In this document: positions 1-8,500 of the stretch, piece after piece
How the letters are laid out: the number at the start of each line of letters is the position of its first letter
Numbering within the stretch: the stretch's first letter is position 1
Assembly: GCA_903953615.1 (NCBI GenBank)
Contig: CAJBKH010000067.1
Location: 1-13,063 of the forward strand
Origin: an uncultured Bacteroidota bacterium
GTDB taxonomy: Bacteria; Bacteroidota; Bacteroidia; NS11-12g; UBA955
Reading direction: 5' to 3'
Length of the DNA: 13,063 bases
Notes under the pieces: generated by a model
What the model was told of the DNA's origin: nothing
Database searches by the model: none
What the model saw: only the letters and a program-made list of their open reading frames with translations
Program-made: the position numbers and the translations under genes

Positions 1-1073
1 ATTTCTCCAAAAATTTCTTCTAAAATATCTTCCATTGTAACGATTCCAAGTTTGCCACCATACTCATCTACTACAATGGCCATGTGCATGCGTTGTTCTT
101 GGAATTCTGAAAGCAATAAATCAATGCGTTTGTTGTCTGGAACAAAGAAAGCAGGTTTTAACAGTTTTCGCCAATCAAATTGTTTCGATTCATTTATAAA
201 TGGCAATAATTCTTTAATATAAATGATACCTTTTATGTTGTCGAAATTCTCTTCGTATACGGGCAATCTACTATAGCCTAATTCAGTAATGCTTTTTAGC
301 ATTTCTTCAAAATTGAGTTCAATGTCGAGAGCCGAAACATCGCCACGGTTCTTCATAATCTGACGAACGGTTTTATTGCCAAAGTTAACAATGCCTTTTA
401 GAATTTCCTTTTCATCCTTATTGGCACTGCTGTCGGCAGTTATATCAATTGCATGACTAAGTTCATCGGCAGAAACAGAATGCTCATGCTTACGCACTCT
501 TTTATCAATGAAAGTAGTAAAACTTACCATAGGTATAACGATAAAACCAAATAATTTTTGAGCAAAAATGAGTGGTAAAGCAGTGAGTTTGGAAATGGCT
601 AAATTCTTTTTTGTTGCGTATACTTTTGGTAATACTTCGCCAAGCATTAACAATAAAAAAGTAACGACAACTACCTTAACTAAAAATTCAGTTAGAGAAA
701 TTTCTTCGTGCTCGCCTTTGGGGAAATTAAAGACAGTTTCGAGAAAAGCTGAACTTATAATAACAAAAGTAATATTGATAAAATTATTAGCAGTTAATAT
801 GGTGGCCAATAATTTTCGTGGGTGACTTAATAATTTTAAGACTGCTTTTGAAGCGGGGGTATCACTTTTTTTAAGCGCTTCAAGGTCGGTTTGCGAGAGC
901 GAGAAGAGTGCATTTTCTGAGGCAGAAAAAAAGCCTGAACAAGCAATCAAAAAAATAAGTGCTACAATTGAACCAATCAAATAGAACCAACTTTCGTTTA
1001 CGAGGTTCGGGTTGATTATACTTTGGGTTTGAAGTAAAATTAATTGTATAGGGTAGGGGTCGTCTGCAACCAT
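1..1073 (-). CDS. gldE: GldE-type CNNM/CBS-domain membrane protein, 3' end outside window
   Basis: Reading from ATG at 1073-1071 gives 357 codons with no stop before the window edge, so the C-terminus is missing. Hydrophobic segments lie at about residues 29-50, 96-111, 130-148 and 163-182. They form a DUF21/CNNM membrane domain with the typical GEVLPK motif at 145-150. Two CBS domains follow (about 217-275 and 285-345; the second contains VVDEYGG and ends TMEDILEEIFGE). The absent part should be the CorC/HlyC C-terminal domain. The family includes CorC/HlyC-like putative ion transporters. In gliding Bacteroidota the ortholog is GldE, which acts with GldD in gliding motility and envelope function. 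The call as GldE rather than a generic hemolysin-like protein rests on its place directly behind ssb and mutY (16 nt gap to ssb), the known gldE neighbourhood. Gliding in this organism is not shown. gldD would be expected beyond the left edge. Confidence 0.9.
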   Translation of the reverse strand, partial: MVADDPYPIQLILLQTQSIINPNLVNESWFYLIGSIVALIFLIACSGFFSASENALFSLSQTDLEALKKSDTPASKAVLKLLSHPRKLLATILTANNFINITFVIISSAFLETVFNFPKGEHEEISLTEFLVKVVVVTFLLLMLGEVLPKVYATKKNLAISKLTALPLIFAQKLFGFIVIPMVSFTTFIDKRVRKHEHSVSADELSHAIDITADSSANKDEKEILKGIVNFGNKTVRQIMKNRGDVSALDIELNFEEMLKSITELGYSRLPVYEENFDNIKGIIYIKELLPFINESKQFDWRKLLKPAFFVPDNKRIDLLLSEFQEQRMHMAIVVDEYGGKLGIVTMEDILEEIFGE

Positions 1074-1089
1074 TGATTATAGAATAAAT

Positions 1090-1512
1090 TTAAAAGGGTA
1101 AGCCAGCATCTGTATCATCATGTGCGTGATTGTTATCGTTGTTGTGCTCGTGTTTATCGTTATTAGCATGCTCGCCATTATTTGGACTAGGAGAACTAAC
1201 TACTTGGAACTGCAGCGCCCTAATGCGCATTGTGGTTCTTTTGTTACCTTCTTTGTCAACCCAAGTGTCATTCTTTATTTTTCCTTCAATAAAAACAGTT
1301 CGTCCTTTTTTTAATACTTTTTCTGCATTTTTTGCTAATGCATCCCACATTTCTATATTGTGCCAATCTGTTTGCTCTACTTTGTTTCCAGATTTATCGA
1401 GAAAAACTTCATTGGTTGCAAGGGTGAAGTTAGCAACCGCCCTGTTATTATCAAGATATTTTACTTCTGGATCTTTACCCAGGCGACCTAACAAAAAGAC
1501 TTTATTTACCAT
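1090..1512 (-). CDS. ssb: Single-stranded DNA-binding protein
   Basis: 140 residues. An OB-fold occupies about residues 1-105: start MVNKVFLLGRLGKDPE, WHNIEMWDALAKNAEKVLKKG around 50-70, and a final strand ending QFQVV. A short disordered linker follows, then the acidic-hydrophobic tip DAGLPF, equivalent to the DDDIPF tail through which SSB recruits replication and repair proteins. SSB coats and protects single-stranded DNA. The linker (about 106-133) is unusually rich in Asn, Asp and His, with five histidines at 115, 121, 123, 129 and 131. Otherwise the length is normal for short Bacteroidota SSBs. The gene sits 31 nt after mutY and 16 nt before gldE on the same strand. A consensus -7 element overlaps the end of mutY, so ssb-gldE may be transcribed from their own promoter as well as by read-through. 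Confidence 0.97.
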   Translation of the reverse strand: MVNKVFLLGRLGKDPEVKYLDNNRAVANFTLATNEVFLDKSGNKVEQTDWHNIEMWDALAKNAEKVLKKGRTVFIEGKIKNDTWVDKEGNKRTTMRIRALQFQVVSSPSPNNGEHANNDKHEHNNDNNHAHDDTDAGLPF

Positions 1513-1543
1513 ATTAAAAAGTTACAATTTAAGTGAAATTATG

Positions 1544-2587
1544 CTACAAAAGTAATAAATAATTTTCTATCAATTTTGGAACTGCAAAGTTTTTATAGTC
1601 AGAAAGATTAGTGAACACCATATTTTTGTTTATGAACAAAGGTTTTTGTTCAACTTTTATGTGCCAAAATTGTGCTTCAATTGTTTGGTGCGTTAACAAG
1701 TGGCGCAGGCTTTGTTGATGTATTACTTTGTTTTTTACATTGTAATTATACAATGATTTTAATTGCAAAGTTAAATCACTTGTTTTTGCTTCAGCCATTG
1801 TTTCGATAAGGGGCAATTGAAATAAATTTTGCCAAATGCCTTTTCCTGTCCTTTGTTCAATAAAAAAGCCATTGTGATACTCGATAAAGAAGAAATTAAG
1901 GTGCCTTACTGTTACTTTTACTTTCTTATTTTTGACTGGGCGGATTGAAATGGTGTCTTTATTATAAGCTTCGCAATAGGATTGAACAGGGCAAGTGCTG
2001 CAAAGCGGATTTTGTGGTTTACAAACCGTTGCGCCCATTTCCATCATTGCATTGTTAAATGTACTTGGAGGTTGGTCCTTCATTAATTCACGCAACACTT
2101 CTAGGAATACTTTTCTGTTTTTTTGTTCATCAATGGGTAGGTCGATATTATAAAGCCGCGAGATAAATCTAAAAACATTGCCATCGAGAACAGGGTAAGG
2201 TTCTTCGAAAGCAAATGATGCAATAGCAGCTGCTGTATAATCGCCAACACCGGGTAATTTTATGATTTCGTTATAGGTGTTTGGAAATTTACCGTTGAAT
2301 TCGGTGACTACCATTTTGGCCGCCTTGTGCAAATTTCTTGCTCTACTATAATAGCCCAAGCCCTGCCAAAGTTTTAAAATTCGATCTTCGTCTGCTTTTG
2401 CCAGTTTATTTACCGAAGAAAAATTTTCTAAAAATTTCTCATAGTAAGTTAAACCCTGAATTATCTGAGTTTGTTGAAGTATTATTTCAGAAAGCCAAAT
2501 TTTATAAGGGTCGTTTGTAACCCTCCAAGGTAAATTTCTTGCATTTTTGTGGTACCAATTTAAAATTTCTAAAACAATTTGATTCAT
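1544..2587 (-). CDS. mutY: A/G-specific adenine DNA glycosylase MutY
   Basis: 347 residues, full length for the family. MutY removes adenine mispaired with 8-oxoguanine, guarding against G:C to T:A transversions. The catalytic Glu34 lies in WLSEIILQQTQ. The helix-hairpin-helix is LPGVGDYTAAAI (111-122) and the catalytic Asp135 is in VLDGNV. The [4Fe-4S] ligands are Cys189, Cys196, Cys199 and Cys205, with the canonical C-X6-C-X2-C-X5-C spacing. The C-terminal third is the NUDIX-like 8-oxoG recognition domain, with GIWQNLFQLP at 250-259 and HLLTH (296-300) where the family has its FSH-type 8-oxoG sensing loop. It is the first gene of a minus-strand block with ssb and gldE and diverges from the HU gene across 57 nt. 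The start is supported by the usual family N-terminus (ILNWYHKNARNLPWR). Confidence 0.97.
   Translation of the reverse strand: MNQIVLEILNWYHKNARNLPWRVTNDPYKIWLSEIILQQTQIIQGLTYYEKFLENFSSVNKLAKADEDRILKLWQGLGYYSRARNLHKAAKMVVTEFNGKFPNTYNEIIKLPGVGDYTAAAIASFAFEEPYPVLDGNVFRFISRLYNIDLPIDEQKNRKVFLEVLRELMKDQPPSTFNNAMMEMGATVCKPQNPLCSTCPVQSYCEAYNKDTISIRPVKNKKVKVTVRHLNFFFIEYHNGFFIEQRTGKGIWQNLFQLPLIETMAEAKTSDLTLQLKSLYNYNVKNKVIHQQSLRHLLTHQTIEAQFWHIKVEQKPLFINKNMVFTNLSDYKNFAVPKLIENYLLLL
1547..1573 (-). promoter_or_regulatory. Probable ssb(-gldE) promoter inside the end of mutY
   Basis: On the minus strand TACTTTTG (1554-1547) matches the Bacteroidota -7 consensus TAnnTTTG exactly. TTG at 1573-1571 lies 16 nt upstream as a candidate -33 element. 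The -7 element overlaps the last codons of mutY and leaves a leader of about 30 nt before the ssb ATG. The pattern is seen in the sequence; promoter activity is inferred. Confidence 0.55.
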
Positions 2588-2597
2588 AGTGTGTTAT

Positions 2598-2627
2598 CCA
2601 AGTTATAAAGTCTATAATAATATTCAA
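2598..2627 (-). promoter_or_regulatory. Candidate mutY promoter in the mutY/HU divergent gap
   Basis: On the minus strand TAACTTGG (2605-2598) matches TAnnTTTG at all but one position. A TTG at 2627-2625 lies 19 nt upstream, good spacing for a Bacteroidota -33/-7 pair. It would leave a leader of only a few nucleotides before the mutY ATG. No consensus element is visible on the plus strand for the divergent HU gene. Confidence 0.35.
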
Positions 2628-2644
2628 ATAAACAACATTTAGTT

Positions 2645-2965
2645 ATGACAAAAGCAGAAGTAGTAAACGAAATCGCAGAGAAGACTGGTATTGACAAGGT
2701 TATGATATCAGAGTCTATCGAATCTTTTTTTAAGATTGTAAAAAACAACATGGCCAAAGGTGAAAACCTTTATTTCAGAGGATTTGGAAGTTTCATTTTG
2801 AAAAAAAGAGCTAAGAAAGTCGCAAGAAACATTTCTAAGAACACAGCCTTAGTAATCGATGAACATTTTATCCCTAAATTTAAACCATCAAAAGTTTTCT
2901 TGGAAAAAATTAAGAAAAACGTTCCTTCTGATTTTGTGCCTAAAAAAGAAGAAATAGAATCGTAA
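2645..2965 (+). CDS. HU/IHF-family DNA-bending nucleoid protein
   Basis: 106 residues. This is a small dimeric DNA-bending protein that compacts the nucleoid and assists replication, repair and transcription. The N-terminal helices (MTKAEVVNEIAEKTGI) are followed by the signature saddle region FRGFGSF (44-50). Then come the DNA-intercalating arm KKRAKKVARNISKNT (53-67) and FKPSK (79-83). At the arm tip the usual Arg-Asn-Pro reads Arg61-Asn62-Ile63, so the intercalating proline is replaced by isoleucine. I recall this from the Bacteroidota branch neighbouring rng rather than as a unique mutation. A charged tail of about 15 residues (VPSDFVPKKEEIES) extends beyond the normal HU end. It is the first gene of a plus-strand block and ends 9 nt before the TPR protein. 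HU and IHF subunits cannot be told apart here, so no symbol is given. Confidence 0.93.
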   Translation: MTKAEVVNEIAEKTGIDKVMISESIESFFKIVKNNMAKGENLYFRGFGSFILKKRAKKVARNISKNTALVIDEHFIPKFKPSKVFLEKIKKNVPSDFVPKKEEIES

Positions 2966-2970
2966 ATTTG
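2963..2970 (+). promoter_or_regulatory. TAnnTTTG -7 element overlapping the HU stop codon
   Basis: TAAATTTG is an exact TAnnTTTG match. Its first three bases are the HU stop codon and its last base lies 4 nt before the ATG of the TPR gene. With a start site a few bases after the G, that mRNA would be leaderless. The nearest upstream TTTG (2933-2936) is 26 nt away, longer than the usual -33/-7 spacing, so strength is uncertain. Confidence 0.45.
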
Positions 2971-2974
2971 CAAA

Positions 2975-3766
2975 ATGAAATTATTTACAATTAAAGCAAC
3001 CTTAATGGTTGCTTTTCTTTTATTAGTGGGTTTGTTTTCTTGGATAGGTTGGAAACGCAGCAGTGCGACCATCGATTTTAAAAAGATGGAGGAAGCGCGT
3101 TTGGCGGAGACCCAAAAGCAAACCACCGATCAGTTCACTAATATTTTAAAGAACATTGGCGCAAGTACCGATGTTGTAAAGCCGGATATACTAAACTCTA
3201 CAGATACTTTGCGACTTTCGATGGCAATAGAGTTATTAGATACCATGAAAAAGTATGTGTATGCAGGTGTTTTGGCCGAAAAATTGGCCGAACAACAGCA
3301 ATCTGATTGGCGCTATTTACAGAGTGCGCGTTATTTTTTGTTGGAAACCTATTCACATGAGCAGCCTGAGAATGAATTCATGTTCACCAAGAAAGCAAAA
3401 GTGAATCTAGAAAAATGTGTCGCCATCAATCCGTTGAATTATGCGGCTAAAATCGACCTTGCCATCTGCACTAAGAATGTAAATGATGTTCAACCGCCAT
3501 CTAATCCAATAGATTTAATGAAGCCAGCACAATTGCTTCTAGAGGTTAATAGAGCGCAACCTAACAATACAGATGCACTGTATTATTTGGGAAAATTAGC
3601 TGTAGAAACACAACAATTTGAAAAAGCTATTGAAAGATTCAAAAAATTAGTATCTTTGCAACCCCAAAATCAGGAAAATTATCTTGAATTAAGCGACATT
3701 TATCTGAAGATGGGAAACGAAAAGGAATCAAAACTTTGGTCAGAAAAGGCGCAAAGGATTAAATAA
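2975..3766 (+). CDS. Membrane-anchored tetratricopeptide-repeat protein
   Basis: 263 residues. A single N-terminal hydrophobic segment (about 8-26, ending GWKR) has no Cys lipobox and looks like an uncleaved signal anchor, placing the rest in the periplasm. The middle (about 30-195) is helical and charged. Two clear TPR units end the protein (about 198-231, ALYYLGKLAVETQQFEKAIERFKKL; and 232-263, ENYLELSDIYLKMGNEKESKLW). TPRs mediate protein-protein contacts; no partner can be named. The gene is 9 nt after HU and 21 nt before the small basic protein gene, so it sits in the HU-TPR-rng block that recurs in Bacteroidota. Its function is not established to my knowledge. Its steady company with rng hints at a general cell-physiology role, which is inference only. 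Confidence 0.85.
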   Translation: MKLFTIKATLMVAFLLLVGLFSWIGWKRSSATIDFKKMEEARLAETQKQTTDQFTNILKNIGASTDVVKPDILNSTDTLRLSMAIELLDTMKKYVYAGVLAEKLAEQQQSDWRYLQSARYFLLETYSHEQPENEFMFTKKAKVNLEKCVAINPLNYAAKIDLAICTKNVNDVQPPSNPIDLMKPAQLLLEVNRAQPNNTDALYYLGKLAVETQQFEKAIERFKKLVSLQPQNQENYLELSDIYLKMGNEKESKLWSEKAQRIK

Positions 3767-3787
3767 AATTTATAAATAAAAGAAATT

Positions 3788-3877
3788 ATGCCAAGCGGAA
3801 AAAAAAGAAAAAGACACAAAATTGCTACTCACAAACGCAAAAAAAGATTGAGAAAGAATCGTCATAAGAAAAAATAA
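3788..3877 (+). CDS. 29-residue highly basic protein, mS38/COX24 C-terminal-domain-like
   Basis: ATG at 3788-3790 opens 29 codons ending in TAA. The product begins MPSGKKRKRHKIATHKRKKR and ends NRHKKK; about two thirds of its residues are Lys, Arg or His. I recognise this as a short protein strongly conserved in Bacteroidota, usually annotated AURKAIP1/COX24 domain-containing. That domain (DUF1713/COX24_C) is the C-terminus of the mitochondrial small-subunit ribosomal protein mS38. A role as a tiny ribosome or RNA-associated protein fits both its composition and its position 26 nt upstream of RNase G, an rRNA-maturation enzyme, but that is inference. It starts 21 nt after the TPR gene and is probably cotranscribed with it. 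Genes this short are easily missed by automatic annotation. Confidence 0.85.
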   Translation: MPSGKKRKRHKIATHKRKKRLRKNRHKKK

Positions 3878-3903
3878 TTCCAGTTTTTTAACTTCTTACC
3901 ATT

Positions 3904-5451
3904 GTGAATGAGCTTGTTATAGATCGCAACGCTGGTGGAATTGATGTAGCCTTACTTTTTAATAAACAATTAGTCGAATTGATGAAAGAAGAATCTGTTT
4001 CTTCTTTTCAGATAGGAGACGTTTATCTGGGCAAGGTTAAAAAGATTATGCCAAACCTAAATGCCGCATTTTTGGATGTTGGTCACGAAAGGGATGCATT
4101 TTTACATTATACTGATTTAGGAGCTAATTTTAAATCTATCCTCAAATTAACCAAGATTATTACCCAAGGCGGCCTGAAAAATGGCAGCCTTGAGGAGTTT
4201 TCGTTGGAAGAGGAAATTGTAAAAACGGGTAAAATAAGTGACATCTTAAAAAAAGGAGATGAGCTATTAGTTCAAATTTTTAAAGAACCAATCGCTAATA
4301 AAGGTCCTAGAATTACGACCGATATTTCTTTTGCTGGTCGTTTTGCGGTATTGGTGCCTTTTGGTAAAACCATTGCCATTTCTAAGAAAATAGATGACCC
4401 TGTTCATCGCAAACGCTTAAAGCAACTCACAGATTCAATACGCCCAAAGAATTTTGGGATTATTATTCGAACCGTCGCAGAAGAAGCGGGTATCGAAGAA
4501 ATTGAAGCCGATTTAAAAGGATTAATTGCCCATTGGGAAAACATGGTAACTGCTTCGCGCAATGCCAAACCACCTTTTAAAGTACTTGGTGAAATCTCAA
4601 GAACCGAAGCCTTATTACGCGACTTATTAAACGATGATTTTTCTGCTATTCACATCAATGATGCTGAATATGCAAATACCATTAAAGACTATGTAAGTAG
4701 CATTGCCCAAGGGAGAGAGAGTATTGTTAAACCTTACACAGGAAGAATCCCAATTTTTCAGCATTTCGGAATTGATAAACAAATCAAATCTTCTTTTGGG
4801 AAGAATGTTATGTTTAGCAATGGGGCCTATTTAATAATAGAACATACCGAAGCCATGCATGTGATTGATGTTAATAGTGGTAGAAAAACCACCGATGCCT
4901 CAAGTCAACAAGAAAATGCACTGAAAATAAACATGGAGGCTACCAAAGAAATTGCGCGTCAATTGCGACTGCGCGACTTAGGTGGAATCATTGTTATTGA
5001 CTTTATTGATTTAAAAAGTCCAAATGCACGCAAAGAATTACACGACTCGTTAACTGCTGCGATGAAGCCCGATCGCTCTCGACATAATATTTTGCCGATG
5101 AGTAAATTTGGTTTAATCCAAGTAACACGCGAACGTGTCCGTCCTGAGATGAACATCATTACATCCGAACTTTGTCCGAGTTGTAATGGAACGGGTACTG
5201 TGGTTTCGAGCATGTTGTTGAGCGATAATATTGAAGAAAAATTAGCGCATTTATGGTTGACCCAGAATGTTAAGAAATTAAAGCTTAAAGTTAATCCAAT
5301 TATTAAAGCATATTTAACGAAAGGTGGCTTTAAAAGTATCCGATGGAAGTGGTATACCAAATACAAGAAATGGGTTAAAATAGAAGAAGATAACAATACC
5401 CATCTTACCAACTTTGCAATTCTCAATGAGAATGGCGAAGAAATTAACTAA
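3904..5451 (+). CDS. rng: Ribonuclease E/G family endoribonuclease (RNase G type)
   Basis: 515 residues from a GTG start at 3904. No in-frame ATG gives the family N-terminus MNELVI. RNase E/G enzymes cut single-stranded AU-rich RNA and mature rRNA 5' ends. An S1 RNA-binding domain (about 36-130, with AAFLDVGHERDAFLHYTDL) carries an insertion of about 30 residues (75-110) that I believe is usual in Bacteroidota. The DNase I-like catalytic domain contains IDVNSGR (Asp322) and VIDFIDL (Asp366), matching the Mg-binding aspartates 303 and 346 of E. coli RNase E. The Zn-link cysteines are CPSC (Cys424, Cys427). The long C-terminal scaffold of RNase E is absent, giving the RNase G form, with a basic tail (KWKWYTKYKKW region). 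It is the last gene of the HU-TPR-small basic protein-rng block and is followed by a strong hairpin terminator. Confidence 0.95.
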   Translation: MNELVIDRNAGGIDVALLFNKQLVELMKEESVSSFQIGDVYLGKVKKIMPNLNAAFLDVGHERDAFLHYTDLGANFKSILKLTKIITQGGLKNGSLEEFSLEEEIVKTGKISDILKKGDELLVQIFKEPIANKGPRITTDISFAGRFAVLVPFGKTIAISKKIDDPVHRKRLKQLTDSIRPKNFGIIIRTVAEEAGIEEIEADLKGLIAHWENMVTASRNAKPPFKVLGEISRTEALLRDLLNDDFSAIHINDAEYANTIKDYVSSIAQGRESIVKPYTGRIPIFQHFGIDKQIKSSFGKNVMFSNGAYLIIEHTEAMHVIDVNSGRKTTDASSQQENALKINMEATKEIARQLRLRDLGGIIVIDFIDLKSPNARKELHDSLTAAMKPDRSRHNILPMSKFGLIQVTRERVRPEMNIITSELCPSCNGTGTVVSSMLLSDNIEEKLAHLWLTQNVKKLKLKVNPIIKAYLTKGGFKSIRWKWYTKYKKWVKIEEDNNTHLTNFAILNENGEEIN

Positions 5452-5483
5452 GCATTCAATTAATATTACACATTAATACAAAT

Positions 5484-5516
5484 AAAAAAGCCTCGAAATT
5501 CGAGGCTTTTTTATTC
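5484..5516. terminator. Bidirectional intrinsic terminator between rng and the TPR gene
   Basis: A near-perfect palindrome (AGCCTCGAA, then a central A, then TTCGAGGCT) is preceded by an A-run and followed by a T-run. It can therefore form a GC-containing hairpin plus U-tract when transcribed in either direction. It lies 32 nt after the rng stop and 12 nt from the stop of the convergent TPR gene, so it should end both transcripts. Confidence 0.9.
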
Positions 5517-5527
5517 TAAAATCTTTC

Positions 5528-8500
5528 TTATTCTCCGCCAATATCAATCGCATTGTTTACTTTGGGTTCCAATGCCTCGAGTTTTTTTCTTGCGATTTCT
5601 AATATTTCTTCATCCTTGAAATTTTCAAGTACACTGTTTAAAGTGGCTTTCGCTTGAAATTGATCGCCTTTTTTCAAATAGTAATCAGCCAATAAAACAA
5701 ATGTTTTACCTAGCCAATAATCGTAGTTGGCATACTGGTTATTAAATTCCATGATGCTCTTTTTACACTTATCTAAACTGTCTTGCATATAACGTGTATA
5801 AGCTTCGTAGTATTTAGCTTCTGCACCATAAATGTCTTGTGAATTTGTTTTAAGTGATTTGCTGAAAAACATTTTAGCTGGTTTGTATAAGCTGTCGTGT
5901 AAATAAAAACGACCAATGGTATTATTGCTTAAACCTTTTTCTTCATTACTCAAGGGTTCAAATTTCAATAATTGTTCTGCTTTTGTTTTCGCTTTTTCTC
6001 TGATGCCCATTTTATTGTTGCAAACCAATTGACCGTATACTGCTTTCTTCATAGAAAGATTTGAGCTGCTGTATTTCTCAAGCAATTCGTAATAGACGAT
6101 GCCGTTTTCGCAATCGCTTTTCTGCTGATAGTAATTACACAATCTATAGATGGCATCTTCTTTGAATTCGGAATTTTGCGCATCTGCAACATATTTCAGG
6201 TGGGGAATAGCGACTTCAATGCGTTCGAGTTTTAAGTCGCACATGGCCGAATAATAATGGGCACTTAAAATAAAGAAGCCTTCTCCAAAATTATTTAAAT
6301 AGTCTGTAAAATCTTTGCTTGCATTAACGTAATCGTCTTTTAAATATTTTCTATAAGCAACATCATAGTACAATGAATCTTCTTTGCTTGTTGAAATATT
6401 GCCATTCGGCACCGTTTTTACCCAATCAACATACGCTTTAATATTGCCTTGTTTCTTGTATACAATTTCGGCATAACGAATTGCATTTTGTGCTTCTGGT
6501 GTACCTGGATAGGTTTTAGCAATAAATTTATATTCAGTTAAAGCATCATCATATTTATTTTGAGTGAAGTAAATCTGACCAAGGGCAACATGGCAACTTT
6601 TCACATGTTCTGAGTTTGGATAATCTGCAATTAAATATTTGAATTGGCGTTCAGCTTCTGTGAAGTTTTCAAGTTCGTTGTATTCTTTGGCAGTTTCGAA
6701 AATGGCATCAGGGATATAAGGTGAGTTAGGAAAATCGCGTGTAATTTTTTTCATTACATTGATTTTATTCATCACTTTATCTTGTAAGCCATAAATCATA
6801 CCTTGTTGAAACATGGCATAATCAGAACCCGCTTTCTTATTGGCAATGATATACGTATAAGCATCGAGTGCTGCAGGGTAATTATTGGTTGCAAAATTAC
6901 AATCACCTAAACGCAAAGTTGCATCGTGAAACATATTTTCAGGGAGGGTATAGCCAACACTGGTTTTGTATTTATTGAAATAATTAGCAGCCTCGGCATA
7001 CTTCTTCTGGTTGAAATAAGTATAGCCTATGCTGTAAAGTGCTTCAGGATAATATTTGGTATTTTTAGTCTCAACCAAGTCTAAAAATTTCTGATAATAG
7101 ACGCGTGCATTATCATTTTTACCTGTTTTGTATTCTATTTCACCTAACCAGAAATTACACTGACCGTAAATATTTTGGTCAACCTTGTTGACGATTGATT
7201 TTTTGAAATGTGCTTTAGCGCCTTCTAAATCTTTTTGATTGTACAATTCTTCGCCTCTTAAAAACAATATTTTTTGATAAAGTTCTTTTGTGCTTTCATC
7301 TGTAATTTGCATTTCATCCATTACACTAACAGCTGTTTTATAATCATTAGAAGTGTATAGAAGTGTCGCTAAATTTTTCTTTGCATCGTTGCTGTGTTTT
7401 GATTTCGGAAATAAATCGTTAAATTTTTGATAAGCCGCAATTGCTTTGCTACTATACTCCAACTCATGCGCCAATTTAGCATAGGTAAACATGGCTTCTT
7501 CTTGAATGCCTTTATCAAACTCAGTTCTTTGCGCTTCATAAAACGCATTAAACGCATTTTGCTTTTTACCTATTTTTAAATAACAATCGCCAAGGTGATA
7601 GCTAGCACTTTGGGCCATTGCATTGCCGTTGTTGGCAATTTTTTCAAATAACAATGAACTTTTAGCGCAGCTTTTATTCATGTAATAAGTGTAGCCAATT
7701 TCAAAAGCTTCAGCATCATTTAAATTGGCAATTTTATAATTACTGGCATCAAAATACGTTTGTGCTTTTTCAAAATTATCTAATCGGTAATAACATTTGC
7801 CGAGTAACAAATCGCGGTTTGTATTTAAGGCACCAAAGTCTTTGCCTTGCGCATAGTCAATGGCTTTTTGATGTTCGTTTTGTAAATAATAAATTTCTGC
7901 AATGTATAATTTCACTGCTTCAATGCCTTTGTCTTCTACTTTTTTAAAGGCACTTAATGCTTGTCTGTAATCTTTTTCCATGTAACATACATAACCATAG
8001 TAATAGGTCGCCTCGTCGCGGTATGGGTTATCAGAAGAAGTAAGTGGGGCTAAAGTTTCTTTGGCTTCTTTATATTTTCCTGATTTAAAATAACAATAAC
8101 CGAGGCGGTAGGCTAGACGGTCGTTTTCTTCGCGACTTAAACCCAATGTTTGTACTTTTTTATAGTAGGTCAGTGCATTTTTAAATCTTGTAATGTTATA
8201 GTAGTAGTCGCCAACTTCAAGGTTGGCATTGTTCACTTTCCGACTGTTGGGATAACGCTCCATGAAGTCGAGCATATTGGCCAATGCATTGTTGTGCATT
8301 AACTTTAATTTACAACTAGCAATATAATATTCCACATCGCTAACATTAACCGCATCGGTAGCAAAGGGCAGGTAATCGTTAAAGTTTGAAATGGCGGCAT
8401 TGTATAGTTGCTTGTCGTACAATTCTAAAGCAGTGTTATACAATCTTATTTTATCGTCATTGGCTGCAGTTTTTTGCGCAGATAGAGATATAAAAAAGGT

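Noticed and set aside
568..825. Open frame of 85 codons on the plus strand near the left end
   Set aside because: It is antisense to the membrane domain of gldE, which is well supported by homology.
1130..1555. Open frame of 141 codons on the plus strand across ssb
   Set aside because: It is wholly antisense to ssb, which has a recognised OB-fold and C-terminal tip. Its translation is low-complexity Leu/Ser/Phe with no family resemblance.
3897..3904. TACCATTG as a -7 element for rng
   Set aside because: One mismatch from TAnnTTTG, and its last base is the first base of the GTG start codon. A start site downstream of it would fall inside the gene, so it is probably chance.
4959..5426. Open frame of 155 codons on the minus strand inside rng
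   Set aside because: It lies opposite the conserved catalytic part of RNase G. Its length is explained by codon bias of the sense gene, and no start signal or domain is seen.
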